Assembly: GCA_019638675.1 (NCBI GenBank)
Contig: JAHBTE010000001.1
Location: 214,605 to 278,604 of the forward strand
Direction of reading: 5' to 3'
DNA from: Fimbriimonadaceae bacterium
GTDB lineage: Bacteria; Armatimonadota; Fimbriimonadia; Fimbriimonadales; Fimbriimonadaceae
Length of the DNA stretch: 64,000 nt
In this document: in pieces, positions 40,708-49,621 of the stretch
How the letters are laid out: each line of letters opens with the position of its first letter
How positions within the stretch are numbered: the first letter of the stretch is position 1
The notes under the pieces: generated by a model
What the model was told of the DNA's origin: nothing
What the model saw: only the letters and a program-made list of their open reading frames with translations
Database searches by the model: none
Made by a program: the position numbers and the translations under genes

Positions 40708-41943
40708 ATGAGCACCGATCTAAGCCGAAGAGAGTTATTTGCTAAAGGGGGAGTCTTAGCCGTTGGATTGATGGCACCCGCATGGCTTTCTGCCATTGCC
40801 CGCGCTGACGTAGTCAAAATGGCAAGCGGTCGAAAGGTTGCCCCTGACAACGTGCTGGTTGTTATCCAGTTTTCGGGTGGTAACGACGGTTTGAATACTG
40901 TTATCCCTTACCTTGATCCTGAATACGCTCGTTTGCGCCCCACTCTTGGCATCAAACCTGATGAAGTGCTCAAAGCAGCGGATGGACTTGGTTTCCACCC
41001 TGCAATGACGGGATTCGCCGAACTTTTCAAAAAAGGCCAAGTAGCGGTCATTAACAACGTTGGCTACCCCAATCCCAACCGATCGCACTTTAAATCCATG
41101 GATATTTGGCAATCGGCAAGCCCAGATAGCACCCTCAAATACGGTTGGATCGGTCGAGCGTTTGACCGCAACTGCGAATCCGGTAAGAAAATGGATCCTG
41201 TCGAAGCCCTCGGCCTCAGTACTGAGCGACCTCTGGCTCTGACCGCCAAAGAAGCCTCAATCCCTTGTTTCGCAAGCCTCGGTGATATCCAGCAAATGGT
41301 CGGCGATGCTGATGCAGAACGAATGCTTCGAGAAATTCAGGGGATGGCCGCTGAACAAGGAACCTCGGTTCGGCAAATTCAGCTTGCTAACAATACTGCT
41401 TTGGATGCGATTTCCGCCCTGAAAACCAACTTGGGTAAATACTCACCTAAAGAATCGTACGGCGAGCACGCATTTGGCCGAGGCCTCAAGCAAATTGCGC
41501 AGATTATCGCTACTTCGCCAAGTACGCGAGTGATTTATCTCAGCGTTGGCGGATTTGATACCCATGCGCGGCAGCCAGAATCACACGCCGCACTCATGAA
41601 AGGCTTTAGCGATGCGATTGCTGCGTTCCAAAAGGAACTGGAAGCTGTTGGCAAGGCCGATAAGGTTCTGACCATGGTCTTCTCAGAATTTGGTCGCCGC
41701 TCTTACGAAAATGGCTCCCAAGGCACCGACCACGGCAAAGCTGCTCCGATGTTCTTAATTGGAAAGAATGTGAAAGGCGGTTTCCATGGGCCAAAGCCAG
41801 ACTTGCAAAATCTGAACGATGGCGACCTTAACTTTAAGATCGACTTCCGTCAAGCCTATGCAACTGCTTTGGATGACTGGATGGGCAACGACAGCAAGGT
41901 CGTTCTTGGTCAGCAATTCCAAACCTTAGACGTTCTGAAGTAG
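40708..41943 (+). CDS. DUF1501 family Tat-exported protein
   Basis: This 411-residue protein starts with a twin-arginine signal (LSRRELFAKGG, then a hydrophobic AVGLMAPAWLSAIARA). The mature part shows the DUF1501 (sulfatase-like fold) pattern: VVIQFSGGNDGLNTVIPY, YPNPNRSHFKSMDIWQSA, VGGFDTHARQ, SEFGRRSYENGSQGTDHG. DUF1501 proteins usually sit next to a DUF1800 gene; none is present here. The GAGGGAAG site supports ATG 40708 over the longer frame from 40660. It has its own promoter and terminator. Biological role unknown. Confidence 0.9.
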   Translation: MSTDLSRRELFAKGGVLAVGLMAPAWLSAIARADVVKMASGRKVAPDNVLVVIQFSGGNDGLNTVIPYLDPEYARLRPTLGIKPDEVLKAADGLGFHPAMTGFAELFKKGQVAVINNVGYPNPNRSHFKSMDIWQSASPDSTLKYGWIGRAFDRNCESGKKMDPVEALGLSTERPLALTAKEASIPCFASLGDIQQMVGDADAERMLREIQGMAAEQGTSVRQIQLANNTALDAISALKTNLGKYSPKESYGEHAFGRGLKQIAQIIATSPSTRVIYLSVGGFDTHARQPESHAALMKGFSDAIAAFQKELEAVGKADKVLTMVFSEFGRRSYENGSQGTDHGKAAPMFLIGKNVKGGFHGPKPDLQNLNDGDLNFKIDFRQAYATALDDWMGNDSKVVLGQQFQTLDVLK

Positions 41944-41953
41944 AAAACTTTAG

Positions 41954-41985
41954 TCGCCCGGGCAATAATTTGCCCGGGCGATTTT
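41954..41985. terminator. Bidirectional terminator between DUF1501 gene and lipB
   Basis: A perfect 12-bp GC-rich stem (41954-41965 with 41970-41981) has loop TAAT, followed by TTTA on the plus strand. Minus-side sequence CTAAAGTTTTC gives a weaker tail for lipB. It serves the two converging genes. Confidence 0.85.
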
Positions 41986-41988
41986 ATG

Positions 41989-42627
41989 CTAAAACTGCAG
42001 GTCAAATACTCTTTCAAACGCCTTAACTACGGCAGGCTTCGCCATGTCAATATCAACCATTCGGTCAGTTTCTGAACTCAAACTGGTCACTCCATGGCCC
42101 ACAACCCCGCAAGGAACAATTAAATTAAACACCGACAAATCATTGTCGCAATTGATGGCAATGCCGTGGAGATTTGTCCATTTTTTCACCTTCACGCCAA
42201 TCGCGGCGATCTTTTTGTTTCCTACCCAAGCACCCGTATTGACATCGCTTAATCTTCCGGCTTCAATCCCAAATTCCGCACAAGTGAGAATCATCGTCTC
42301 TTCTAAATCGCGCATCCATTTGTGAAGGTCTTTTCCGTGTCGGGAAATATCGAATATCGGATAGATCACCAATTGCCCCGGCCCGTGGTATGTGACATCT
42401 CCCCCGCGATCCGTACGAATCACATCTATTCCGTGCTCTTTGTAACCTTCGCGGTCAAGTAGTAAATTCTCTTCGTGGAAATTCGCGCCCAGGGTGAGAA
42501 CAGGGTCGTGTTCAACAAATATCAGAGTATCGGGTGCACCATCGAGAACTTCTGCATGAATCTTGAGTTGCTCGGCCCAAGCAGGTTCATAAGCCATCCG
42601 ACCAAGATCAACGATTCGACCCTTCAT
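41989..42627 (-). CDS. lipB: Lipoyl(octanoyl) transferase
   Basis: Moves octanoate from acyl carrier protein to apo-lipoyl domains, the first step of lipoate synthesis. The 212-residue product shows the LipB blocks RGGDVTYHGPGQLVIYPIFD (Lys/His region about 80-100) and AWVGNKKIAAIGVKVKKW with the conserved Lys, then HGIAINCDNDL and the catalytic Cys region IVPCGV. lipA is not in the window. It follows the cyclase gene immediately (stop and start are adjacent at 42627/42628). Confidence 0.95.
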   Translation of the reverse strand: MKGRIVDLGRMAYEPAWAEQLKIHAEVLDGAPDTLIFVEHDPVLTLGANFHEENLLLDREGYKEHGIDVIRTDRGGDVTYHGPGQLVIYPIFDISRHGKDLHKWMRDLEETMILTCAEFGIEAGRLSDVNTGAWVGNKKIAAIGVKVKKWTNLHGIAINCDNDLSVFNLIVPCGVVGHGVTSLSSETDRMVDIDMAKPAVVKAFERVFDLQF

Positions 42628-44439
42628 TTATGCATCTACCGTCGGATTTAATACGACGTAAACCTGCTGTCCATCTACCTGATGGGCCAATTCGCCGAAG
42701 TCAGTTCCTTCGGTAACTGCATCGGCTACAGCTTTGCTGACGGCAATCCCACCTATGGGAGCAACTCCTTCAATGTGAGCAGCGATATCAATAATCTCAT
42801 TAAAAGGAGCATCCACAAGATTTGCTTCCGTTCGTCCTGTGTGAATTCCAATTCGAATTCGGAAAGGCACGGTCAGTCGGTTTCGGCGCATATTGAACCG
42901 AGGCATTTCGGTTAATATTTCTCGAGCCGCAATTACTGCGAGCTGAGGGCTGGGGAACCCGACAACCGCACCGTCACCCGCTGTAGAGAGCACTTGACCA
43001 CCGTGCTGAAGGCTCTTTTCTTCTATCAATGATTGATATTCGCGGAAGCTCCACTCAATTTTGAGAGGATCAGCATTGGCCTTCATCGTTGTTGATTTCG
43101 CGACATCAACAACAAGAACTGTAGTCGCCTGACTGCCCAAACCGAGCCGCCACTGAATTTGGATCTGCTGGGCTAACAATGAGGCTGGGTCATCATTCCG
43201 TAATCTTGAATCCCGGTAATTGCGTTCTTCGACCAAAGCCGCATAACCTGTGACTAAGCCGATAAACGCGACTCCAATCAAACCCATAAAAATATTTCCA
43301 AGCTTCACTTGATCAATCGCATGTTTGAACCCATATGTACCAAGCGGGAAAAAACTTGCAAACCACAAACCAGCACCAAAGGCGATCACCGCACTCATAG
43401 CTCTAGCCGGGCGACCAGCAATGAATCCGCTAAGAATCGCAAATCCATACTTGATCACGGTCAAGCCAATGCCTGCAATAATCATCGCCCAGGGCAAAGA
43501 TACATCCCAAGAGAATTCGTGCCCCGTGGTTTGCGAATACAGCCCGAAGATCAATACGTCGAGCATCCCAACTGCAATTCCCCAAAGCAGAACGTTGAGG
43601 TAGTAGGTTTTGGCGGTGCGAATGCGGTCTAAAAACCTTGCTCGAACCCGCCGATCAGCGGCGAGTAATCCTCCAAGTCGCGAATTGACTTCAAATAGCC
43701 TGTCTAAAAGCTCCTGACGGCTAACTTCGCGCTCCACCATCGATTCTCGTCGATACCTTGCGTAGCCACCGCTAAGAGTTGCCGTCATCGCAAACAAAAA
43801 GTACAGCGCGGACATGATAATCGCTCCGAAAATCATGAGGGGAAGCGCAGGCAGGTTGTTTCGTTCTATTTCTGCCCTACCTTGAGCATCCATGGCGAGA
43901 TTCATAAACGCGAACCAAGCCATGAGCATCACTGCAGAAAATGCGAATGCGTATCGCATTTGGGCGTGGCGGTAGTAACACACAGAATGGGTGATGAATG
44001 TCATCACAAAAAGTGCGCCGACTAAGGCACCCGCGGCGCCCGTGTAGAGGAAGTTAACTCCTAGTTGAAAAGAATTTCTAAACAACACAAGCAGTGTGAC
44101 AACGGCAAATGTTGTGAGGGTTGACCCCATCAAGCACAACCAAGGGCGGCCCGTTAGCTCAACAAAGGTGGATTTAACCCGGGTGATCACCTTAGAAAAA
44201 GCTTCTTTGATCGCCCGCGCACCGACTTCAAGAAACGAATCTTGTTCGATGGGTGTCCGCATTGCGGCGACAAACGATCGTACGAAATCTACATCTAGCT
44301 CAAATTCACGGGCAAGATCATCCGGAGTACGACTCAAGCAACCCGGATTGGCCCTAACATATTCAGCAAAAACTTCCCACTGATTTGCATGGGGAACAGG
44401 CACGTCTCGCTGGGCTTCTTGGCTCAAAACGTCGGCCAC
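42628..44439 (-). CDS. Membrane-bound class III adenylate/guanylate cyclase
   Basis: This 603-residue protein has several transmembrane helices between about residues 100 and 410 (for example LTTFAVVTLLVLF, FNLAMDAQ region, AMIIAGIGLTVIKYGFAILSGF) and a C-terminal class III cyclase domain (about 435-600). Metal-binding Asp are placed in LVVDVAKSTTM and GDGAVVGFPSP, and the segment RIGIHTGRTEANLV follows. Product specificity (cAMP or cGMP) is not resolved. The N-terminal 95 residues contain an HTH-like short region (DDLAREFELDVDFVRSFV), possibly a winged-helix-like fold. It starts with GTG at 44439. Confidence 0.88.
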   Translation of the reverse strand: MADVLSQEAQRDVPVPHANQWEVFAEYVRANPGCLSRTPDDLAREFELDVDFVRSFVAAMRTPIEQDSFLEVGARAIKEAFSKVITRVKSTFVELTGRPWLCLMGSTLTTFAVVTLLVLFRNSFQLGVNFLYTGAAGALVGALFVMTFITHSVCYYRHAQMRYAFAFSAVMLMAWFAFMNLAMDAQGRAEIERNNLPALPLMIFGAIIMSALYFLFAMTATLSGGYARYRRESMVEREVSRQELLDRLFEVNSRLGGLLAADRRVRARFLDRIRTAKTYYLNVLLWGIAVGMLDVLIFGLYSQTTGHEFSWDVSLPWAMIIAGIGLTVIKYGFAILSGFIAGRPARAMSAVIAFGAGLWFASFFPLGTYGFKHAIDQVKLGNIFMGLIGVAFIGLVTGYAALVEERNYRDSRLRNDDPASLLAQQIQIQWRLGLGSQATTVLVVDVAKSTTMKANADPLKIEWSFREYQSLIEEKSLQHGGQVLSTAGDGAVVGFPSPQLAVIAAREILTEMPRFNMRRNRLTVPFRIRIGIHTGRTEANLVDAPFNEIIDIAAHIEGVAPIGGIAVSKAVADAVTEGTDFGELAHQVDGQQVYVVLNPTVDA

Positions 44440-44485
44440 AAATCACCCGTACTCCACTTTACCAAAGCTGAACCCTCCTGGTACC

Positions 44486-44527
44486 CAAAAATTGAATCCC
44501 CTAATCGACTTAACGACTAGAGGATTC
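44486..44527 (-). terminator. Intrinsic terminator of the basic-protein gene
   Basis: On the minus strand GAATCCTCTA pairs with TAGGGGATTC (44518-44527 with 44494-44503, one G-U pair), followed by AATTTTTGGG. It lies 27 bases past the stop of the gene at 44555. Confidence 0.75.
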
Positions 44528-44554
44528 GATAGTTTTGAAATTGAGGCTGTTGAT

Positions 44555-44824
44555 TTAGCTTTCTTTAGCTTCTTCAGTTTTTGCAGCTTTCTTAGCGGCT
44601 GGCTTTTTGGCCGGAGCTTTTTCCGCAGTTTCTTTTTTCGCGGCTGGTTTCTTAGCGGCTGGTTTTTTCGCAGCTACTTCTTTTTTGGGAGCATCGGCGG
44701 CGGCAGGTGCTGTGGTTTTCTTTTTGCCACCCTTACCGGCTGCTTTCGCTTCTTTGATTAATTCTTTTACGCGCTCTTCTTTCCGTCGGCGACGGTTGCG
44801 CAATTCCTTGTTTCGTACTCTCAT
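44555..44824 (-). CDS. Small Lys/Ala-rich basic protein (histone H1-like tail)
   Basis: This 89-residue protein has a basic N-terminus (RVRNKELRNRRRRKEERVKEL) and a low-complexity tail with AKKPAAKKPAAKK-type units. Such tails occur in bacterial histone H1-like nucleoid proteins and in extended ribosomal proteins; I cannot tell which this is. Its own terminator at 44486 and a short gap to rfaE1 (50 bases) support a real, separately ended gene. The repetitive AAGCC/GCTGG DNA may be slippage-prone. Confidence 0.7.
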   Translation of the reverse strand: MRVRNKELRNRRRRKEERVKELIKEAKAAGKGGKKKTTAPAAADAPKKEVAAKKPAAKKPAAKKETAEKAPAKKPAAKKAAKTEEAKES

Positions 44825-44874
44825 GGTATGTACCTGACTGGTCTAGTTTGCAATGATACCAATTGAACCTACTT

Positions 44875-45840
44875 CTAGTGCAGGGACCGGATAGATTCAA
44901 GGTCGCTTTCTGAAGGAATAGCGACTCCAACGTGCTGAACGACCTTGGCACTCGTCTGCGCCGCGAGTTCAAAAACACGATTGGAAAAGCCGCTTTTCGC
45001 GAGTCCAAGTCCAACGGTTGCTAAAACTGTGTCTCCCGCGCCAGCGACGTCATACGCTTCGACTTCTGGCGCGTTCACCTGGGCTTCCCCATCGGGCCAT
45101 GCCGCAGACATTCCCAAATCACCCATGGTGACCAAAACGCCCTGAACCCCTAGTTCATTCCTCAAGTGACGCGCGGCGGTGACTCCGTCAGATAGGTTTG
45201 TCGGGCGATGACCCAGTACAGCGGTTGCCTCGCCTCTGTTCAAAGTCAGTAAATCTGCACCGACAAAAGTCTTTGCTGAAGATGGTTTGGCATTCACCAC
45301 GACTAATTTGCCCGCCTTTTTTGCGACTTCAATGACTGCTTGATTTAATGCAGGGGTAAGCATTCCTTTGAGGTAGTCGCTGAGAAAAACTACGTCAACA
45401 GAACCAATATCCAATGAATTGCTTACCCAATCTAATACTTCGCGACTAACCGGTTGATTGGTCTCCTCATCTACTCGCAAAACTTGGTGAGAGTGATTTG
45501 CCAGAATTCTGGTTTTTCTGGTTGTGACGCGACCCGCATCGGTAAAAACTGAGGCATCTAAACCAGTTTGAGAATCGATGGCTTCCTTAAGTAGCCGCCC
45601 GCCTTCGTCGTCCCCGGCGACTCCCAGTACTCTAGCCTGTGCGCCAAGTGCGGCGATATTCTTCGCAACGTTCGCCGCTCCTCCTGGAACCCAGCGAGTG
45701 CTTTCTTTTTTCACCACCATTACTGGAGCTTCGGGGCTAATGCGATCAATGGAGCCTACAATGTATTCGTCGAGCATGATGTCGCCGATAACCACGGCCC
45801 TCAAACCCTGAAATGAATCCAGCAACTCACGGAAACTCAT
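44875..45840 (-). CDS. rfaE1: D-glycero-beta-D-manno-heptose-7-phosphate kinase
   Basis: PfkB-family kinase domain of the HldE/RfaE type making heptose-1,7-bisphosphate for LPS or other heptose glycans. The 321-residue product reads VVIGDIMLDEYIVGSIDRISPEAPV, VPGGAANVAKNIAALGA and YDVAGAGDTVLATVGLGL with the catalytic Asp. It lacks the C-terminal cytidylyltransferase domain of HldE, so it is the separate kinase form. The start ATG 45840 lies next to the stop of the upstream lipoprotein gene. Presence of this enzyme suggests an outer membrane with heptose-containing glycans. Confidence 0.9.
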   Translation of the reverse strand: MSFRELLDSFQGLRAVVIGDIMLDEYIVGSIDRISPEAPVMVVKKESTRWVPGGAANVAKNIAALGAQARVLGVAGDDEGGRLLKEAIDSQTGLDASVFTDAGRVTTRKTRILANHSHQVLRVDEETNQPVSREVLDWVSNSLDIGSVDVVFLSDYLKGMLTPALNQAVIEVAKKAGKLVVVNAKPSSAKTFVGADLLTLNRGEATAVLGHRPTNLSDGVTAARHLRNELGVQGVLVTMGDLGMSAAWPDGEAQVNAPEVEAYDVAGAGDTVLATVGLGLAKSGFSNRVFELAAQTSAKVVQHVGVAIPSESDLESIRSLH

Positions 45841-46602
45841 CTAAAAATTCCCGAACTTCTTGGCAACCGCGTCACGGCGTTCAATTGCCTTTCGCATTAG
45901 ATCTTCACGATTGGCCGAATTGTAAAGCTTCATCGATTCTTGCCAAGCTTTGGCCACGTGAACTTGCGATGCGGCAAGAAAAGCTTTCCCAGACTCAGTA
46001 GTAGGATCAACCTCAACTAGCATTTGTTGATCAATCGCATCAATCAAGAGATTTGCGAGTTCGACATCATTTCCCTTATCCTTGCCAGCGGGAACGATTT
46101 CGTAGAGAACTGACATGAGAATCGGAGCCTTTTCCTTTGGTTTAGCCGTAAACGTCGTACGAACAAGCTCAATAGCTGGCTTAAGCTCACCCATCATGCA
46201 CATCACACGCGCTAGCTGTAACGAGTCATTTACGAGTCTATCCTCCGTTTTTGCAACTTTTACTGCCGTTTCATATGCGGCTTTTGCTTCTGCAAGACGG
46301 TTAGCCTGCCTAAGAACATCAGCGTAACGATAAGCTTCCTCATCTGGGACTTCTTCGAGCTTAATGTAGCTTGCAAAGGATTCAGCCATTTCCCGAATCA
46401 TTCTTTCTTTCTGTTGCTCGGTAATCTCCCCTCGGCGCACGCGCTGACCAAGATCCTGGTATGCCATAGAGATGTTACGCTGCATGATCCGCGCATCGAT
46501 AGGTGCACTACTCGCCATATCATTTGGATCAGGTAGCTGAGCAAAGTAGCAACCTGATAAACACAGGCATAGCCCTAATAAACTAAGCCAGCGCCAATTC
46601 AT
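45841..46602 (-). CDS. Lipoprotein with TPR-like helices, unknown
   Basis: From ATG 46602 the product has 253 residues. A lipoprotein signal (WLSLLGLCLCLSGC, Cys at about residue 18) is followed by helical repeats (AYRYADVLRQANRLAEAKAAYETAVKVAK, given as AYRYADVLRQANR and LAEAKAAYETAVK) consistent with TPR. ATGs at 46611 and 46641 are in frame but overlap pyrC more; GAAAGAT sits just before 46602. It lies inside a pyr/rfaE1 run, overlapping the pyrC stop by 20 bases; function unknown. Confidence 0.72.
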   Translation of the reverse strand: MNWRWLSLLGLCLCLSGCYFAQLPDPNDMASSAPIDARIMQRNISMAYQDLGQRVRRGEITEQQKERMIREMAESFASYIKLEEVPDEEAYRYADVLRQANRLAEAKAAYETAVKVAKTEDRLVNDSLQLARVMCMMGELKPAIELVRTTFTAKPKEKAPILMSVLYEIVPAGKDKGNDVELANLLIDAIDQQMLVEVDPTTESGKAFLAASQVHVAKAWQESMKLYNSANREDLMRKAIERRDAVAKKFGNF

Positions 46603-47908
46603 ATCTTTCATTACTGAGCATTGGGTCTCGATAAACTTCATTTCCGCAGTAGGTAACCATCGCTTTTCCTGTTAGGCTCCAACCGTGGAAAGGAGAGTTC
46701 TTGCCCTGACTAAATGTACGCTGAGCATCAAACGTCCATTCCAAATTCGGGTCAATGATCGTCATTTGTGCGACCGGAGTCTTACCAGGCACCAAAGTTC
46801 CTGCTTCAAGACCTAAAATCTGGGCTGGTCCAGTACTAAGCCTGTGGATGGTCTCAAGTGGCGTCAGGATTCCCTTGTGAGTGACATGGGTGAGGATGAC
46901 ACCGAGAGTTGATTCCAGCGTGCTCATGCCCATCGGAGCCTCCTCAAACGGCACCTCCACTTCAAATGGCGCGTATGGGGAGTGGTCACTGGCGATGGCA
47001 TCAATGGTTCCATCTGCAAGGGCTTGCATTAAGATGTCAATGTCAACTTCTGAGCGTAGTGGCGGAGTTGTTTTATAAATTGGGTTGAATTCGCCAATTG
47101 CTTCATCAGTGAGCGTTAGGTGCGGCGGGCTCACTTCGCAGGTGATCGGCGCGCCAAGGTACTTGAACTGGCGGATCATCTCAACTCCACCCCACGTACT
47201 CACGCGCATAAAGTGAACGCGGCAACCAGTGTTCAATGCAAGAACGCAGTTCCGCATGATCATGATCTCTTCGGCGCTGCGTGGAATACCGTTTAGGCCG
47301 AGCATCGCCGAGGTTGGGCCATCGTTCATGCAACCGTCGACCGTGAGAGAAACGTCTTCGCAATGCACCATGATTGGCAGGTCAAGCTGAAGGCAGAATT
47401 CCATCGCCCGCATCATCACGCTGGCGTCTTGGATGGGGCAGCCTTCGTCGCTAACCGCGGCTACTCCTGCCTGCCGCAACGCTGCGATGTCGGCAAGTTC
47501 AAGTCCCATCTGCCCCTTGGTGAGTGCACCAATTGGTTGAACAAATATCCCACCAGCCTCAGGGGATGCCGCTTTATCCAAAATAAAGTCAACAATTGCC
47601 GGATTATCCAAAGCCGGGCTTGTATTTGGCATGCAGCAGATCGTTGTAAACCCGCCCGCTGCCGCCGCTTGAGTTCCGGTTTTGATGGTTTCTCGCCGCT
47701 CTTCACCTGGTTCGCGGAGGTGAGTGTGAAGATCAACTAGACCAGGTGTGATCCACAGCCCACTACAATCGTAAAGCTCATCATATTCGCCGACCTCAAC
47801 GTCTTCGCCGATTTCGGTGACCTGCCCGTCTTCCAGAATTATAGAGCCAATGATGTCTAAATCTTGAGAAGGATCAAGAATCCGCCCGTTTTTGAATACC
47901 GTTATCAT
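46583..47908 (-). CDS. pyrC: Dihydroorotase
   Basis: Zinc amidohydrolase that closes carbamoyl-aspartate to dihydroorotate. The 441-residue length and motifs fit the class I (long) type: DLHTHLREPGEE (two His ligands), MVHCED, TCEVSPPHLTLTD and ASDHSPYAP. Second of three pyr genes, it overlaps pyrB by 4 bases and the lipoprotein gene at its end. Confidence 0.96.
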   Translation of the reverse strand: MITVFKNGRILDPSQDLDIIGSIILEDGQVTEIGEDVEVGEYDELYDCSGLWITPGLVDLHTHLREPGEERRETIKTGTQAAAAGGFTTICCMPNTSPALDNPAIVDFILDKAASPEAGGIFVQPIGALTKGQMGLELADIAALRQAGVAAVSDEGCPIQDASVMMRAMEFCLQLDLPIMVHCEDVSLTVDGCMNDGPTSAMLGLNGIPRSAEEIMIMRNCVLALNTGCRVHFMRVSTWGGVEMIRQFKYLGAPITCEVSPPHLTLTDEAIGEFNPIYKTTPPLRSEVDIDILMQALADGTIDAIASDHSPYAPFEVEVPFEEAPMGMSTLESTLGVILTHVTHKGILTPLETIHRLSTGPAQILGLEAGTLVPGKTPVAQMTIIDPNLEWTFDAQRTFSQGKNSPFHGWSLTGKAMVTYCGNEVYRDPMLSNERYELALA

Positions 47909-48831
47909 TTCGCCACCGCCGCCATTTGCTTTTGGAACACCCAGTTCAAAACCGCCATCCGCACGTAAACCCCGTTTGTCACCTGGTCTGAAATCACACT
48001 TTGCGGGCCATCGGCGGTGAGATCATCTACCTCAACCCCTCGGTTAATCGGCCCAGGATGCATCACGAGCGCATCATCCGCCGCCCATTTCAGGGTTCGT
48101 CGGTTGATTTGATAAAGCCTTCGGTACTCGCCTAGAGAACTCAAGCGTCCCTCCGTCATACGCTCCTTTTGCAAACGCAGGCACATCACAACGTCAGCAC
48201 CTGAAATTCCTGTCCGGAGATCGTAATAAACTTCGCCAGGAAGCTTTGCGGTCGAACCAGGAATCAGTGTTCGTGGTCCAACGAACCGAACTTCGCAACC
48301 GAGTTTGCTAAACAGCCAGGCATTGCTCCGAGCCACACGGCTGTGCATGATGTCGCCGACAATCGCGACCCTTAAGCCGTCGAACTTGCCTTTGTGGCTT
48401 AGAACAGTCAGTCCATCTCCTAGTGCTTGAGTTGGATGTTCGTGCTGACCATCACCCGCGTTAACAAGCGGGCCACCGAAGTATTCCGCCGCAAGTTGGG
48501 CCGCTCCGCTAGCTCTATGCCGCATAACAACTGCTTCCAGTCTTTCATGCTTGAGGGTAAGAATCGTGTCTTTCAGGGATTCGCCTTTGCTCAGCGAACT
48601 ACCACTTCCAGAAAAGTTAACTACTCGATAGTTAAGATAGTTGCAGGCTTGCTCAAAGCTCACGCGGGTTCGAGTGGAGTTTTCAAAGAATAAAAGGCCA
48701 ATCGTGCGTCGCGGCCCAGCATCTACTTCGCGACCTGCCTCAATATCGGCCTTGAATCGAGCGGCAAGATCGATCAATTCGCGAATATCTTCTGCCGACG
48801 TATGTCGTATTGCTAACATGCTTTGATTCAT
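47905..48831 (-). CDS. pyrB: Aspartate carbamoyltransferase, catalytic subunit
   Basis: Carbamoylates aspartate, the committed step of pyrimidine synthesis. The 308-residue product has FENSTRTRVSFEQA (carbamoyl-phosphate site), HPTQALGDGLTV and MHPGPINRGVEV. No pyrI regulatory subunit gene is present. It overlaps pyrR by 4 bases upstream and pyrC by 4 bases downstream, so the three pyr genes are coupled. Confidence 0.96.
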   Translation of the reverse strand: MNQSMLAIRHTSAEDIRELIDLAARFKADIEAGREVDAGPRRTIGLLFFENSTRTRVSFEQACNYLNYRVVNFSGSGSSLSKGESLKDTILTLKHERLEAVVMRHRASGAAQLAAEYFGGPLVNAGDGQHEHPTQALGDGLTVLSHKGKFDGLRVAIVGDIMHSRVARSNAWLFSKLGCEVRFVGPRTLIPGSTAKLPGEVYYDLRTGISGADVVMCLRLQKERMTEGRLSSLGEYRRLYQINRRTLKWAADDALVMHPGPINRGVEVDDLTADGPQSVISDQVTNGVYVRMAVLNWVFQKQMAAVAK

Positions 48832-49370
48832 CTCAAGCTCTCCACTGCTCCGCCTCTGGCTAAAACTACCGAGTCTTCTCCATCAAATTCGCTCAACTTA
48901 ACCAAAATATGATCTTCACGCTGGGTTTCCACCTTGCGACCGACGTAATCAGCTTGGATTGGTAGTTCCCGATGTCCGCGATCCACCAGCGATGCAAGTT
49001 GGATATGGCTTGGCCGACCCAGGCGCATGATTCCTTCCATCGCGGCACGAACCGTCCGACCTGTAAAGATCACTTCATCTACCAAAACCACTCTACGGTC
49101 GTTGATCTGGAACGGAATCTCTGTTTCGTCCGTGGGGGCTTCATCCTTCAAGTCGTCGCGAAAAGAGCGGACATCGATCTTTCCACACGGAATAGTTGCC
49201 CCTTCAACTTGAGTCATCAAAAATGCCAACCGCTTCGCGACCGGATATCCTCGTCGCAGAATTCCAACGACCACCAAGTCCTGACCGCCCGAATTGCCAT
49301 CAAGAATCTCATGCGCCATCCGCGAGAGGGTTCTCTTCATTGCTGAGGAATCGAGAAGGACTTCCGCCAT
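48828..49370 (-). CDS. pyrR: PyrR: uracil phosphoribosyltransferase and regulator
   Basis: PRPP-binding fold with the loop VVLVDEVIFTGRTVRAAM (about residues 93-110). In many bacteria PyrR binds the pyr mRNA leader and acts as a weak uracil phosphoribosyltransferase. ATG 49370 gives 180 residues, the family length; the longer frame from 49412 overlaps a TACAAT -10 box. I see no PyrR anti-terminator hairpin in the short leader (about 34 bases), so control may be at another level, or PyrR may act only as enzyme here. Confidence 0.92.
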   Translation of the reverse strand: MAEVLLDSSAMKRTLSRMAHEILDGNSGGQDLVVVGILRRGYPVAKRLAFLMTQVEGATIPCGKIDVRSFRDDLKDEAPTDETEIPFQINDRRVVLVDEVIFTGRTVRAAMEGIMRLGRPSHIQLASLVDRGHRELPIQADYVGRKVETQREDHILVKLSEFDGEDSVVLARGGAVESLR

Positions 49371-49410
49371 TGAACTTATTATGACCAGTCGCCTTTCAGG
49401 GAAAACAGAC

Positions 49411-49416
49411 ATTGTA
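49411..49416 (-). promoter_or_regulatory. Candidate -10 box of the pyr operon
   Basis: The minus strand reads TACAAT; a start near 49404 leaves a leader of about 34 bases before pyrR. This supports the ATG at 49370. The -35 region is not convincing. Confidence 0.4.
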
Positions 49417-49561
49417 AAAGTCAGGCAATCCAGACTATTTTTTGAGCCTGTCTACCCGTTAAGCAAGCTGATTTCGCTTGTGAGGAAACTATGAGGTTCG
49501 CGACCCTTTTCCTCGATTTTTAAAATTCGTCGTAAACCCTCCGACCCCTTATGCGTTAAGT

Positions 49562-49602
49562 CTTACAGGGCCGGGAACTAAACATTCCCCAAAAACTGTA
49601 AG
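49562..49602 (+). promoter_or_regulatory. Structured leader of the 87-residue gene
   Basis: CTTACAG (49562-49568) pairs with CTGTAAG (49596-49602), and inside it GGGAA (49573-49577) pairs with TTCCC (49585-49589), leaving an A-rich segment (CAAAAA). The ribosome site AGGAG follows 9 bases later. It is a compact structure just ahead of the start codon and could be a small riboswitch or a protein-binding leader, but it matches no riboswitch class that I can name. Confidence 0.4.
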
Positions 49603-49621
49603 GGTTACAAAGGAGAAAGAA

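Noticed and set aside
46583..46641. Longer N-terminus (ATG 46641) for the lipoprotein gene
   Set aside because: The extra residues overlap pyrC in another frame and displace the lipoprotein signal from the N-terminus.
49371..49560. PyrR-type attenuator in the leader of the pyr operon
   Set aside because: The PyrR-binding consensus and a terminator/antiterminator pair are not visible, and the -10 box leaves a leader of only about 34 bases.
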